This document shows, piece by piece, positions 1 through 11,583 of a stretch of 64,000 nt of DNA. Source of the stretch: Trichosporon coremiiforme (Eukaryota > Basidiomycota > Tremellomycetes > Trichosporonales > Trichosporonaceae); NCBI GenBank assembly GCA_039545355.1, contig BCJJ01000002.1, positions 1,265,956-1,329,955 of the forward strand, read 5' to 3'. The position numbers and the translations under genes are program-made. The first letter of the stretch is position 1, and each line of letters begins with the position of its first letter. The notes under the pieces are model-generated. The model saw only the letters and a list, made by a program, of their open reading frames with translations. It was not told the DNA's origin and made no database searches.

Positions 1-82
1 AACCTCGTCGCTATCACAGATCTCGTTCCCAACGTGTCCAACAAACTTTTCGCCGCCTCGGCAGATCACCCTCAACTCCACC

Positions 83-946
83 ATGCCGCTCCAGCTGCCA
101 AGGCCGCTCCGACCACTCCAACCAGTCCTCTCGTTCTTTCACTGGCAGCTCCTCGCCGCGCTAGCCGTGGCCTGGTTCGCAAGCTACCCGCCCCGACAGA
201 CATGGCGCATGCTCCGCGCGGTGGCTCCCTACGTCTACATAGGAGCAACGTGGACGCTATACTACGTCAACATGGGTGCGCTGCTTGTGTACGTGTATAC
301 CTCTCTCGCAGCTCAGGGTGCCGCGGTCCGCGCAGCCAGTCGGGTCAAGAAGCTCGCAGCGGCCAACTCGACTTCCGACGAAGCTTTACTCCTAGCAGCG
401 CAGAAAATGCTCGAGGCTCTCGAAGAGGTCACGAAACTAGCCGCCCGCAGTGCGGCGCTCACGCTGGCAGCGAATGTCGACGTCGCGATTGCCGTCTCGG
501 ACAAGAAGGCAGCGGCATGGAAGACGTGGGCTGCGCAGCTGGCTCTTCTCTACGCCGGGTGGAAGGTGGCTCAGGCTTGGGGGCAGACGGAGGTGACGTG
601 GGGTTCTCTGGCCAAGATTCCGGAGGTGGGGCGAGTGACCTCTCTGGTCTTTGCTTGGTTGTGCGTGTGGCTCGCGGGAATGAGGCTGGGCATGGGAGTC
701 GTGTGGCATCTGGGCCGCGATGTGCGGAAGTCGGTGGACTGGGAGTTGGAGCCTGAAGTCGATGAGGGTGCGGATGGTACTGAGCCGCTCGTCGTGAAGG
801 CTCCGGAGGGCGAGAAGGCGAACGAGGCCCCGGAAGCGCCAATGACAGACATGGTGCCGGTGGTTGAGGCGGTGACACAGACTGATGAGATGGCGGAGGG
901 TCAGAACACGAGCGTAACAGAGGTGTCTGTGATCACCTCGTCATAG
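83..946 (+). CDS. Predicted multi-pass membrane protein, unknown function
   Basis: Single-exon frame of 287 codons starting at an ATG in good context (CCACC before it). I do not recognise the family. Four hydrophobic stretches are visible: about residues 18-35, 45-72 (rich in Tyr and Val), 150-165 and 198-222. The N-terminus is Pro/Leu-rich. A helical, Ala/Lys-rich segment lies between the second and third stretch (about 80-135), and the C-terminal 60 residues are acidic and Pro/Glu-rich, so probably soluble. A membrane helix bundle with a cytosolic acidic tail fits, perhaps in an organelle. The window begins 82 bases upstream, so the full 5' UTR and any upstream exon cannot be judged. Coding potential is supported by the long open frame with coherent hydrophobic periodicity; function is unknown. 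Confidence 0.6.
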   Translation: MPLQLPRPLRPLQPVLSFFHWQLLAALAVAWFASYPPRQTWRMLRAVAPYVYIGATWTLYYVNMGALLVYVYTSLAAQGAAVRAASRVKKLAAANSTSDEALLLAAQKMLEALEEVTKLAARSAALTLAANVDVAIAVSDKKAAAWKTWAAQLALLYAGWKVAQAWGQTEVTWGSLAKIPEVGRVTSLVFAWLCVWLAGMRLGMGVVWHLGRDVRKSVDWELEPEVDEGADGTEPLVVKAPEGEKANEAPEAPMTDMVPVVEAVTQTDEMAEGQNTSVTEVSVITSS

Positions 947-1489
947 TAGAGTAGGACGGAGCCATAGAGGCGATGAAGGGGGTGCCCCGAGCCTGCGGAT
1001 GTGGTGGGAGGTTCGTAAGCATCGGCCATGCCCGCTCGAGAATCAGTCGACTGCTTCGTAGACGACCATGGGCACAGGGAGTGATGTTGTAGACGAGAAA
1101 TACTACGCAAATCGTCTTCCGCAAGTTAAACACGACAAAAAGCTCTGCTGCTTGAGGAAGTGAGGGAGGCACAAGAGATAAGGCGAGGAAGGCGCTCCGT
1201 CCGCGACCGCACACTGCTCGGTCACTGCCGGACCGCCTACTTGCGCGAGCACATCGTGGCAAGCCCTCCGAAGCGCACGCACAGTGAGTAGAGCACTCCA
1301 GCATAAACTGCATACGGGACATCTGTTGCCTCACCAGGCTCACAGTGGCATCCGGTTCCGGGCTGCGGGCCGATCGCGTACACTTAATCCTCGGCCACTT
1401 CCGATCGCTTCCCTCGGCCGGTTTTTTAATCCTCCGCGTCTCCCACCACCCATCTTATAACGTTACATCATAAGCAAGCAAGCCCCTCG
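947..1489. other. Intergenic: promoter region of the Zn2Cys6 factor
   Basis: No convincing gene. The last 40 bases before the next start contain a TATA-like stretch (CTTATAAC near 1453-1460), a plausible core promoter for the downstream transcription factor. Short frames on both strands here have no recognisable protein character. Confidence 0.5.
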
Positions 1490-3748
1490 ATGCCGCCGTC
1501 GATCTCCGCTTCCGCTTCGGCGGCTGCGCCGGCGCCGTCTTGCGATCGTTGTCGGGCTAGGAAGGTGAGTTGTTTCTCGGTGCTTACTGGTGGGGGCGCG
1601 GTGGAGCTCGGAGGGTTTCCGCGCCTTGTTGACGCCGAGGCAACTAACTTCGCTCCGGCGTGACTTCGGCGTCACTTCGGTTCGTCCATTGCTCGTGAAG
1701 TGCCTCCGAGTGCCCGCCGAATGTCCTCAGCGAGTTACTTGTCGCCGAATCGAGGAGTGGGGAGCGGCGATGAACTATGGAGGGAACATAGTCGCTGACG
1801 GCAGGTGAAATGCACGCCCTCCGAGATCTCGGACCGATGCCGAGCTTGCTTGAAGCAGGACAAGAACTGCACATTCACATACGTGCACAAGAAGCCTGGT
1901 CGTCCACTGGGGAGCGCGAAGAAGCGCACTCCTCTGTCGCCGGCGCGGACATCCCCTGCCGCTCCGACCATGCCCACCACTTCCACCATCACTGCTCCGA
2001 CAGTGAGCGGCGTGACCGCCGTCGCATCGGCCTCAGTGCCTACTGCCGCACCTATAGCAGGCCCGACGCCAGCTAGTCTCTTCGGCTCTGCGCGTCTGAC
2101 GTGCGAGGACCCTTCTGTACCGCTGGGCGATCTGGGTTTGCTCGACCTGATACCACCACTGCCTCTGCATCCGCCCTTCGACACGCTCGCCGCTCCCCTC
2201 CCCTCGCCCGCGGGTTCCGGATCCCCTCACACCTCATCGGGGTCGCACCAACTCTCAACTTCCCCGTCAGCGATTCCGTCACTGAGCAGCATTCTGCCGT
2301 GGGAAGACGCGAGTTTCTTCCTGAACCTCTACCTGACGCACCAACACTGCCTCGTGCCCGTCATCCACAAACCGTCGTTCGCGCAATCCGTCCTGGCCAG
2401 AAGAGACAAGAACTCGCCCGTGTTCCGCGCGCTGCTCTGCGCCATTGTGGCATGGACAATTGCACAATGTCCCATCTCCCTCATGCCTGGGTATTCGAGG
2501 CAGGACCTCGGACGCTGGGTCGACCGCTGCCTGGCTCACAACGACGCACTCCGGCGAGAGCGCGACGCGTCCGAGCCCATCGTGCGGCCACTTGGAACCG
2601 GCCTAGCCGAGGAGGGCAGCGACGAGGCGGACGTCGAGCTACTGGAGTTATTGACAGCAAGTATGCTGGACTGGGTCACGGCGCAATCTCTCGCGCGACC
2701 GTGCGACCTCCTCGTCTCCCAGATAACGCGCTACATCGACTGTCTCCGCCTCCGCTCTAATCGCTCATGGCCGTCACCGATCCTATCCCAACTCGCGCGG
2801 CGCGTGTTCTGGATCGTCTACACGAAGGACAAGACGGACGCGATGAGTGGCCGCGCCCTGATTCTGAACGATTTTGAGGGCCTGCCCCCACTACCGGACG
2901 AGGTCGACGACGAGTTCATAACCCCTAACGGACTTGTGGAGCAGCCGCAGGGAAGGTTGAGCCATATGGCCGGGTTCAGGGCTATTTGCCGGATCTTCCA
3001 GGTGTTGAGCCAGTGCATAACTAGGCATAGGGCTTGGGCCAACCCCGTGCCGGGGGATGCGAGGCCGGAGGCGGGCGCTTCAGTGGGCGCGAGCGGAGCA
3101 GGCGAAGCGAGCAGCGCTGGAGCCGCTGGAGCCGCCGGAGCTGCCGCCAACCGCCGGGATGAAGGGGCGAATGCAGACGAAGTCACGGGCGAAGACGCAG
3201 AGTTAGAAGCGGCGGAGCGCCAAGCCGCCGCCGACGCGCATCTCGCCTGGATCGCTAGAGCCCAGGCTCGTCTCCGGTCCATCCTGCAAAACCTGCCCGA
3301 AGAACTCTGCGTGGATCTGCAAGACTGCCCTCCCGCTTTCCCCTCACCCTCGCATCCCACCAGCGCCTCACCCGCGTCGCACCCGGAAAAAACAGCCGCA
3401 GAGAAGGTCAAGTACGCGATCCGGCAAGCCGACGTCGTCATCACGGGTCTCTGCGCTGAATTCTGTCTCCTCGACTTCCGCGCCGCCATCGTGCCCGCCC
3501 TCGATACGCGGAAAGAGCGCGAGGAAGTCGCGCGCAAGTCCTACGCTGTACTTGAGAGTATACCGATTGAGTATTTGGCCAGTAACGGGGAGTGCATGCG
3601 TGGCAAGGTGTTGCGGATTATCCTCACGTTGTTGAGCATGACGACAGAGCCGGAACTGTTCTCCCAGAATGTCTGGGACTGGTGGAACATGTACTCGCGC
3701 GTGCAGTTTTTGCAGGTCATTCCCGAGGGGATGGTCCCTGGTATGTAA
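1490..3748 (+). CDS. Zn2Cys6 binuclear-cluster transcription factor
   Basis: Two exons, 1490-1564 and 1805-3748, give 672 residues. The intron (1565-1804, GTGAGT to GGCAG) splits the zinc cluster: exon 1 ends in Cys-Asp-Arg-Cys-Arg-Ala-Arg-Lys and exon 2 continues with Val-Lys-Cys. The six cysteines fall at about residues 18, 21, 28, 37, 40 and 47, the fungal C-x2-C-x6-C-xn-C-x2-C-x6-C pattern. A basic linker (KKPGRPLGSAKKR) follows, then a Ser/Pro/Thr-rich stretch. From about residue 185 there is a fungal-specific transcription factor domain, with the typical YLTHQHCLVPVIHKPSF segment. A Gly/Ala-rich insert lies around residues 450-480. It should be a nuclear DNA-binding regulator; its targets cannot be told from sequence. 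At 240 nt the intron is long for this window. Confidence 0.9.
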
Positions 3749-4005
3749 GGGCGAATGATGAGAGGAGAACTGTAGACCTGTTGTATAGTATGCATGGGCT
3801 CTGAATGAGCATGCCCTGGTCTCTGTGCGAGTAGGCGTCGATGAGTAGAGTCAGTGGACAAAGAGCTCACGACACGGCGTCGCCTCCGGCTCCGGCTTCG
3901 GCTTCGGCGCAGCGTCGCACGTATTAGACATAAAGTTGCATTCATAGTTGAACACACAGCGTGCCTCGCACGCGTACACTACATAGTACATACAATGAGA
4001 GTAAG

Positions 4006-6584
4006 CTACTTGTCTCCGTTCTCGGCGCCGGCCTTGCTCTGCGCCTGTCGCTTGAAGTTTGTGACTGGGGTTAGCTTGGCCGATGGTGAAAAGCTTACAT
4101 TGACGCGAGAGGGTCAGGGATGTCATGTATCCCTCGGGGTAGAGCTTGCCGATCTGTTGTTAGCTAGATCCGCGAGGACGACAATACAGCTTGGCCGCCT
4201 GACCGGCGGCGTGGTTCTGCCGCAGCCTCGCTGGCCGCACCACCTCGCTTTGCTCGGCTTTTCGGCCGCTCGGTGACTCACCTTGTTGTACAGCGCACGA
4301 CGCATGTTCAGCTCGCTCGACTGGCCCTCGATCTTCTGCCCCCATTCCTCCATTTTCTTGTTGATGTCGACCATCTCCTGCGTGTTCTCGACGAGCTGGC
4401 GGTACAGTTCCCTGAGCTCGGGCGAGAAGAAGGGGAGCTTCTTGGGGGGCTCGCGCTCCTTCTTGCCCGCCTCGGGGAGCTCGTCGATCTGCTCCGGCGG
4501 CGCGTCCTCGGTCGCGTTCTTGTGCGCCTCGACCGCGTCCTCGTACGCCTGCACCATGGCCGGGATCTCTGGGTCCAGCATCTCCTTCCACTGCCGCAGG
4601 CCCTCGACCTCATTGGCCTGCAGCCACCGCCAGTAGTCGTGGTAGCACAACTTGAGCACGAGCTTGCCCAGCGTCAGGCGGTTGTAAGGCAGGATGCTGC
4701 ACAGGGCAGTCACGAACGCCTTCTCCTGATACTTCTCGTAGCCGGTGTCCTGCGCCTCCTTGTCCACGGTGCACAGCAGGTCGTGCTGGAACGCAGCCTC
4801 GCCGGCACGCTTCAGAGGCACCTTCAGGTGGTCCGGGAACTTGCCCTTGTTGTGCGGGTCCCACACGTCTGGATATCAGTTGATACTCGTCGCAACACAA
4901 CTCACGCTTACTGCTGTCCCTGCGCAGAGACATCAGGTAGTGGCGCACGTCGTCGGGGAACTCGTCGAACGGCGGGAGGTACTTGGGCTCGCGCGAGGCG
5001 TTCTTGTACAGCGTGCGGTCGACGGGATAGCGGTCGAGCTCGGTGAGCTCGGGTGACGGCGAGCGCTTGATGACGCGGATGCTCGGCGGGGTCTCGTCGT
5101 CGCTGTCGATCGGGATCGGCGACTGCGCAGAGCCGTGCTGCGTGTGCCCCTTGGCGAGCAGCTTTTCCCGCACAGCGGTCGACAAGCTCTTGCGCGGTGC
5201 GATCCCCGCATTCTTCGGCGCCTTGGGCTTAGCGTACTTGCGCTTGACTGGCCACTCCTCCATGAGCTCGAGCGCGCCGAGGTGCACGAAAAAACCCTCC
5301 TTTTTCGGACGCGCGACGTGCGTCGGCGCATCGATCTGCAGGTCTGAATCGTCGATGAACGGGTCGCTTAAGTCATACTCGACACGCATGCGGCGCTTCT
5401 TCAGAGACTGCATGTCAGTTTAACACGCGCTTGCCGCAGCCATACCTTCCTCTTCGTCGGCTTGTCGTACTTCTCCTCGAGACGACGAGCGATCTCCTCC
5501 ATTTCACGCGCTTCGTCCGCATTCATGCCGGGTGGCAAAGGCCCAGCGAGGTCGGGAGGCGCAGACGCCGGGGGCATAGGAGTCTCGTCGCCAGCGCCCT
5601 CGGCCATGACGACATCGCCCTGCGCAAGCGGGTCCTCTCCCCACGCATTCGTGATGTGGTAACCGGCGGCGGCCGCGTGCTCGGCAAAGTTCCAGTCCAG
5701 CGTGTCCTCATCCGTGTTCATCGACACCTCGAGGCGGATAGTAGACATCGGCGGTGGCGGTGGAGGAAGGTCCTCGTCCTCGGACTCTGAGCGAGCGCGA
5801 CGCTTGCCTTTCTTCTTAGGCTGCAAGACGTTCACGACCTCGCCTTCCTCATCAGCGTTGGCCTTGTCGCCGTCGGCTGCAGTACCGGCAGCACCGTCGG
5901 CCGGCTCCGACTTTACGCGGACGACTGCGGAGGAATCCGCCACAGCCTTCCCCTTGGGTCCGTCAACGACGATGATCTCCTGCACAGTCAGCTTTGGGGG
6001 GCGCAATCAAGGAAACTCACAGAGCTGTCGCTATCGTCGCCCTCGTCCTCGCTGTCTTCCTCGTCTTCCTCGTCGTCGTCATCGTCTTCCTCGTCGTCGT
6101 CGTCCTCATCGCCTTCGCCTTCGCCTTCGCCCTCGCCTTCGCCCTCGTCCGACATGTCGGCCGTGTCGCGCATGGCCTGCTCGACGAGGTCCTCGTCGGG
6201 CGCATCGTCCATAGTAACGTCGACGTCTTCCAGAGTGTTACTGCTGTTACCGTGGTCGTTACCGGTGCTTTGGGACGAGTGGTGATTGCTGGTGGCATGG
6301 TCGCCGTTCGGAGTCGGGGTTGCACGTGGTTCCTGGTCGGTTGCATGGATCAAATTGCCCAGCGCAGCACGGGAGGGCGTCGATGGTGACGCCAATGAAG
6401 TACCAGCGTTCTTGCCATGGCTGTGTGCGTCCACGGGTGCATCGCTCTGCTTGACGGGGGACCTCGAAGTACGGGGCGACCAGGGGACGGAATTTTGTTT
6501 GCCCGGTGATGACAGACGAGCACTGCCTGGGCTGGACGCATGCGCTGGCTCGCTGTTGGTGCTGTTCAGCAGCGAGGACAGCAT
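4006..6584 (-). CDS. HPC2: HPC2/ubinuclein-like subunit of the HIR histone chaperone complex
   Basis: Six exons: 6584-6021, 5979-5446, 5407-4912, 4868-4282, 4153-4099, 4064-4006; 764 residues. The diagnostic part is the Hpc2-related domain at about residues 372-410, with its Asp-Pro-Phe-Ile-Asp-Asp-Ser-Asp core followed by a Lys-rich stretch and Gly-Phe-Phe-Val. In yeast Hpc2 and animal ubinucleins this motif binds the H3.3-H4 chaperone complex (HIR/HIRA) for replication-independent nucleosome assembly. A second conserved region (about 540-720, beginning Trp-Asp-Pro and including Leu-Pro-Tyr-Asn-Arg-Leu-Thr) resembles the ubinuclein middle domain. The first exon ends in a long Asp/Glu run typical of histone chaperones (about 135-185). 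Introns are 34-43 nt with CTGAC or CTAAC branch sites, except the one before exon 5 (128 nt). The last two small exons rest on splice signals alone and are less certain. Confidence 0.85.
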
Positions 6585-7935
6585 GATGGGCTGGGGACAG
6601 GTGTCGGCCCAGCCGTATGCTGTTGGTCGCTAATGCAGCGCGGGGTGCGGTGATGTAATGGGTGGTTGTGGTGGATGGATGGATGGATTGATTGATTGGG
6701 CGGAGTGGTGGGTGGATGGATGGATGGTGAGGAGAGGTGAGGTGATGGTGGTGGTGGTGGTGGTGAGCTGGTTGAGAGTTGTGGTGGTGACGAGGAAGGG
6801 GGATGGGATGATGGTGCTCTTCTTTGCGTGCAGGGGTATCGGTGGAAGGGGGGGGTGCAGGGCTGACTAGCCGTTGGCGCGCTGATGTGCCAGCCAGTCA
6901 GCCCCAGCTCCGAAGTACCGACGAGCGCAGATGTACCCTATGTACTCTGCAACGGGGGCGACCATGTGCGTTGGCTTGGCTGGGTTTGCTTGGGTGTGTC
7001 TGACTGTGTTATGCTCTGCAGAACTTGACTTCTGCTCGGCCACTGGCCGAACCGCGCGCCAAATCCGTGCCAGCCGACCACAGATCCAAGAGGTGGAGGC
7101 GTAGCCCCGTGTAGCCACCGATGTTCCAAGGTAGGGCGGGAGCTTTTCGAAATTCTAAGCTCGACGGCCTCCACCGCCGCCGCTGCTCGACTCTCCGGGT
7201 GATCGCGGGTTGAACCCAGCTCCCAGACTTGTCGTCCGCACTTGCCATTCGGTGCATTCCCCAGTCACACGTTCATACGCAGTCTGTGCATGTGTCAGTA
7301 CGATCTGTGTGCAGTGTGTATCTCGTGCTGAGTGAGACGCCTCGTACGCCTCGGGGATCCAGACGCTACTCCGCGCACCCAACTCATGTCGCAGCCTTGT
7401 CCATCGCAGCATGCAGCATGCAGCGAGCAGCTGCTCAGAAGTCACCGACTGCCGGTGCTACTGTGGTGACGGCGCGTAAACAAAAAAAGTTGATCCCGCG
7501 CCGGGATGGCTGCTCGCTGCGGCGGTTTTCGAGTTCCCACGTGGAGCGTTGAGGATCTGCTGTGGTGAATCGAGACTTTGCAGGCTGCGCAGTTCGAGGG
7601 ACTTCAGCCCCTGGGAACGACAGGAACGACTGTCTATCACCACTGCGGTAGGCCTCAGGGCTCATGCCAGACCTGCTCCTTAATCAAGCACCACCCTGTC
7701 GTTCGCGCTCAAAGTGCCCTCCCACAGTGCTCCTATTCTGATCACACCCAAGCCTTCAGGCCATTCAGGTTCTGCACGCTCTGCACGCAGCCTTGACAAC
7801 TAGAGAGACCCACCACTGGGATCGACCAACCTTGCGTACTCTGTTCCTCGTCTCTTCGTCTGTCCTTCCTTCACCTTCATCTTTCTCCTTCTTCTTCTCA
7901 TCAACACACGCTTCCGCACGCTCAGCACTCCCACC
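6585..7935. other. Divergent intergenic region, 1.35 kb
   Basis: Lies between the start of the HPC2-like gene (minus) and the Cys-rich membrane protein gene (plus). It holds the G/T-rich microsatellites described separately and a pyrimidine-rich run (about 7840-7910) just before the plus-strand start. No coding region or RNA gene recognised. Confidence 0.5.
6671..6764. repeat. Microsatellites (GGAT)n / (TGG)n
   Basis: Two short runs of a GGAT tetranucleotide (about 6671-6698 and 6712-6728) followed by a TGG trinucleotide run (about 6743-6764), in the 5' region of the HPC2-like gene. The run is purine/G-rich on the plus strand, so pyrimidine-rich on the strand of that gene. Confidence 0.8.
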
Positions 7936-9139
7936 ATGGTGCTCCCGCGTCGTCAGCTCTTCTTCGCCGCCCTCGCCGCCACCTCGGCCTGGGGTGCCAT
8001 CGTCAAAGGTCAATGGGGTGAACAGTGCGAGTAAGTCACGGGTCACAAAGTCACACACAGACGATGCGATGCTGACAATCCCAGCCTCGGAAAAAACCAC
8101 CTCGACCAGTCCACCTGGAATCTCGTGACCGACTGCGCCGCCAACCTGTACTGCGACAAGAACGGAACCTGCGCTCACCGTGGATGTCGTCAAGACATTG
8201 TGAGTTGCAAGCTGGTTTCCCGTGGAGACGGTGACAACTAATGCGCAGTACCCGATCGGCTACTCTGGCGCGCGTTTCGATGACCTTCCCCCGCTCTGCC
8301 GCGACGGCGAGTTCTGCCCCGACGAGGGCGACCATTGCATGCAGCAGTCTCCGCCCGGCGGGCCGTGCCAGAAGGACCGGGACGAACAGTGCCAGCCGCC
8401 GGAGCACCGCGATGGACTGGCGACGTACCTGAACGTGAACGGCTCTATCTGTCTCAACTTCCAGTGTTACTACGCGAACGTGACTGCGGGTGAGAAGTGC
8501 GTCGTCGAGAACACCCAGTACATTTCGACGGCGGACGACGGCACGCAGTTTTCCTATGTTGTGTCGCGCGACAACTGCGCCAAGAACTACTACTGCGATG
8601 GCACGACCCTGCAGTGCAACCCGAAGAAGAAGCGGCACGAGCCCTGCGGCGCGCCCAAGGAGTGCATGTCGTACAACTGCCAGGACGACGGCAAGGGCCA
8701 CAAGCTGTGCGGCAAGGCGGCCGACGAGCCCCTCAAGCCCCAGCCGTGGGTGTACGTCGTCATTGGTCTTGCGATCGTCATTGTCATTGCGGGCGTCATG
8801 ACCGGTCTCTGGCTCCTCCACCGCAAGGCCCGTGAGGAGAACCAGATCAAGCTCGAGAACTACTACAACGAGCAGATCGCCTACCGCCAGTCGATCATGA
8901 GCATGAGCCACGCCAAGAACTCGCTGTTATCGCTCCCCGCCGGTACCACCCCCGAGGGCGCCCGCGCGTCGCTGTACGAGGGTCCCAATGGCCGTCTGCC
9001 CCCCAACATCCGCAGGGAGAGCACTGGCGCGCTCTCCGAGGACTCGGAGATTCTCCTGCACGACCAGCTCGCGCAGGCGTCTGGCTCGCAGCCACAGATG
9101 TCTCAGGCGAGGCACCGTGGCTACGTTGCGACGCAGTAA
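7936..9139 (+). CDS. Cys-rich type I membrane protein (secreted ectodomain, single TM)
   Basis: Three exons, 7936-8030, 8085-8199 and 8249-9139; 366 residues. The start has a CCACC context. The N-terminus is a signal peptide (basic MVLPRRQ, then hydrophobic LFFAALAATSAWG). The extracellular part (about 25-235) carries more than 20 cysteines in spaced pairs, and several Asn-x-Ser/Thr sites. One membrane helix follows at about 237-258 (VYVVIGLAIVIVIAGVMTGL) with basic residues right after it. The cytosolic tail of about 105 residues is Ser-rich. Architecture suggests a cell-surface sensor, adhesion or wall-associated protein; no named domain is recognised. Both introns interrupt the Cys-rich part and have CTGAC/CTAAT-type branch sites. 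Confidence 0.75.
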
Positions 9140-9576
9140 GCGTCGAGCCGCAGCCGAGACGCCGAAGGCGTCGAGAGCGTCGATGCGCCGACGCGTTCAG
9201 CTCACGTGCGGGCGGATGAGCGTGCTAGATCACTGCGCCCAAGCTCCCACCATATAGCCCTCCTACATTCATAGCCCCGCCCGTCTAACGGACGACCACA
9301 GCCTCAATGATTCACGATCCTTCCCAACCCAGCCTTACAGCCAAAACTTGATGGACATATGCATTTGATTACGCTAGCTCGAGCGCGCGGAGCGAGCGAA
9401 GGGGGATAAGAGTCATGGTAAGAGTCATAGAGATCGTTGAGTGCAGACCAGAGTTGACCAGAGCCTGTGCTGTTTGTTTTGAGTGAGGAAAGCAGTGAGT
9501 GTGGTCAGATTCCATGTGGCCAGAGGGAAGTAGAGTCATGATCGATGAGTGTGCATGCTTGCATGCTATGCTATAT
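9140..9576. other. Convergent intergenic spacer
   Basis: 3' flanks of two converging genes. No gene or RNA feature recognised. Confidence 0.5.
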
Positions 9577-11322
9577 CTAGTTTGCGGCGGCGAGCATCTC
9601 CTCCACAGTCCTAAACTTCTCCCTCTCCTCCCTCCCCGTCTTCTTCCCGAGTTCCCTCTCAGCGCGATCCACCCGTCCCCATCTCTCCACATCAACAACC
9701 CTGCCCTCCTTCAGACCCTTGGCGACCTCATCAGGTCGTCCTCCCTCCGCCGTCTCGGGCAACCACAGTTCGCCCTCCCCCTCATGCCGGCCAGACGAGG
9801 ACAAGTCGTCGATAATGTTGTCCGCCACGATATACGCGTCCTGCATCGTGCTTGCGATGACGCCGACGGGGCCGCGGGCGACCCAACCCGTAGTGTATAC
9901 ACGGGGCACCAAGCCGGAATCAGTCCTTACGCGTCCGGCGTCGTTCACAATTTTGCCAGTAGCGTGCGGGAGGAAGTCGCTGATCGGCTCAGACTTGTAT
10001 CCGACACTCTCGATCACCATGTCCGTATCCCTGGCCGCGCTCCGGCCGGTCGCCTTGGCGCGCTTGCCGCCGTCAACGAGTTCGTTCTCTCCCCACTCGA
10101 CGGAGCCGACCTTGCTTGCATCAGAGGAGGAAGGGAGGAAAGCAAGGGGAGAGCGGAGGAACTCGAACGCGAACCGTCCCCCGTCGCCGGACAGAGGCTT
10201 CTCCATGAGTCCTAATTGACGCGTCCTCATCCGGTCGCCCTTTGCGGCGGCCTTCGCCTCGGCCTGGAGATCGGCGGGGAGACCGGGATAGTTAATGCCA
10301 GGGAGCTTTGTCATTTCCCTCAACTCCTTGGTCGTGAACGCGACCTGGGCTGGACCCCGGCGTCCCACGATACGCACGTCGTTGACTGCGTTGCGACTGA
10401 GCGTGTCGATCACGCTCTGCGGGATATCCGACTTTTCAAGCACGGAGACAGGTTGCAGGAGCATTCGCGCCACGTCGAGCGCGACGTTTCCCTGTCCCAC
10501 CACATCGACATGCTTAATGCTCGAGAGGTCGATGGGCAAATTGGCATAGGCGGGGTGGCCGTTGTACCAGCTCACGAAAGCGAGGGCGGGGAAGACGTTG
10601 CCCAGGTCCGTTCCCGGAATACCCAATGGATTGCTGAGTGACGCGCCGTAGGACAGGATCAGGACGTTGTAGTACGGCTTCAGCGAAGCCAAGGGGACAT
10701 GAACGGCGGAGGGGTAGGTGTAGGTTGGGATGTGCGGCACCGTACCAGCCGAGGAACCGGTTGGTGGAGAAGAGGCTGAGGAGGAATGGTCGGGGTTGCC
10801 ATCGCCAATGCAGACGTTACCGAGGAAGGTGAAGCGGGGGTCTTGGGCCATTTCGTCGAATTTGCGCTGGCAGTTCTGGATGTTAGCGGCGAGTCGGCGA
10901 GCGGGGCGAGCGACGAGCCGTCGACTATTGCGAGCGAGCGGGCGAGGAACTCATCCTCTTCGTTCCGTCACTATCGCTATGCGATCAGGCGACTTCTCTT
11001 GAGGAGAAGTGCCGCTACCTCGCGGCCCTCGGCCGCTCATACGCACCTTGACCTCCGGATGGTCCGGAGCCACGCCATACCGCGACAGTCCGTACGGAGT
11101 CGGCAAGCGCTCGTACATGTCGACACTGAGACGGCTACCCAACGGCGAGTCGGCGGGGAGGAGCTGCAGCAGTCTGCTCGCTGTGTAGAACCCAGAGGGT
11201 CCTGAGCCGATCACGGCGACCTTGATCGGATCGTTGGCCGTCGCATAGCTGCGTCCCCTGGCGAGTCCTCGCGGGGAGAGCCGTGAGAGGGCTCGCGCTG
11301 GTGGGAGTCGTCGGGCGAGCAT
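9577..11322 (-). CDS. ARH1: Mitochondrial NADPH:adrenodoxin/ferredoxin oxidoreductase
   Basis: Two exons, 11322-11047 and 10875-9577; 524 residues. The flavoenzyme passes electrons from NADPH to mitochondrial ferredoxin for Fe-S cluster, heme A and ubiquinone synthesis. Seen in sequence: an Arg-rich presequence (first 27 residues, ending near Ser-Tyr-Ala), the FAD dinucleotide fold [10 protein letters not shown] at about 39-48, the [25 protein letters not shown] block, and the NADP-binding [11 protein letters not shown] segment. The C-terminal [18 protein letters not shown] block is typical of the family. The join VK-NC across the 171-nt intron restores family sequence. Met at 11322 is chosen because the frame upstream has no ATG and this Met has CTTCACC context. 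Confidence 0.95.
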
Positions 11323-11583
11323 GGTGAAGTGAGTGGACGAAGATGAGGTCACTGACAGACTCGAATTTCAGAGAACGATACTGGCCGAGTCGCCGATCTG
11401 ACTTCGCCGATCGCCGAACGACGTCTGTCGGCTTAATCGGCCTTGCATACTGGTTCCTTCACTCGATATACTTTGAACGACATGCAGTCGCCCTCCAGAC
11501 CCCACGACGCTCGCTCGCTCCGCTCGTGCTCCGCACTTGTAATACACATGCATTATGTTACATACAAAGGATACACATGAAAT

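Noticed and set aside
8051..8911. 286-codon minus-strand frame
   Set aside because: Antisense to the Cys-rich membrane protein gene.
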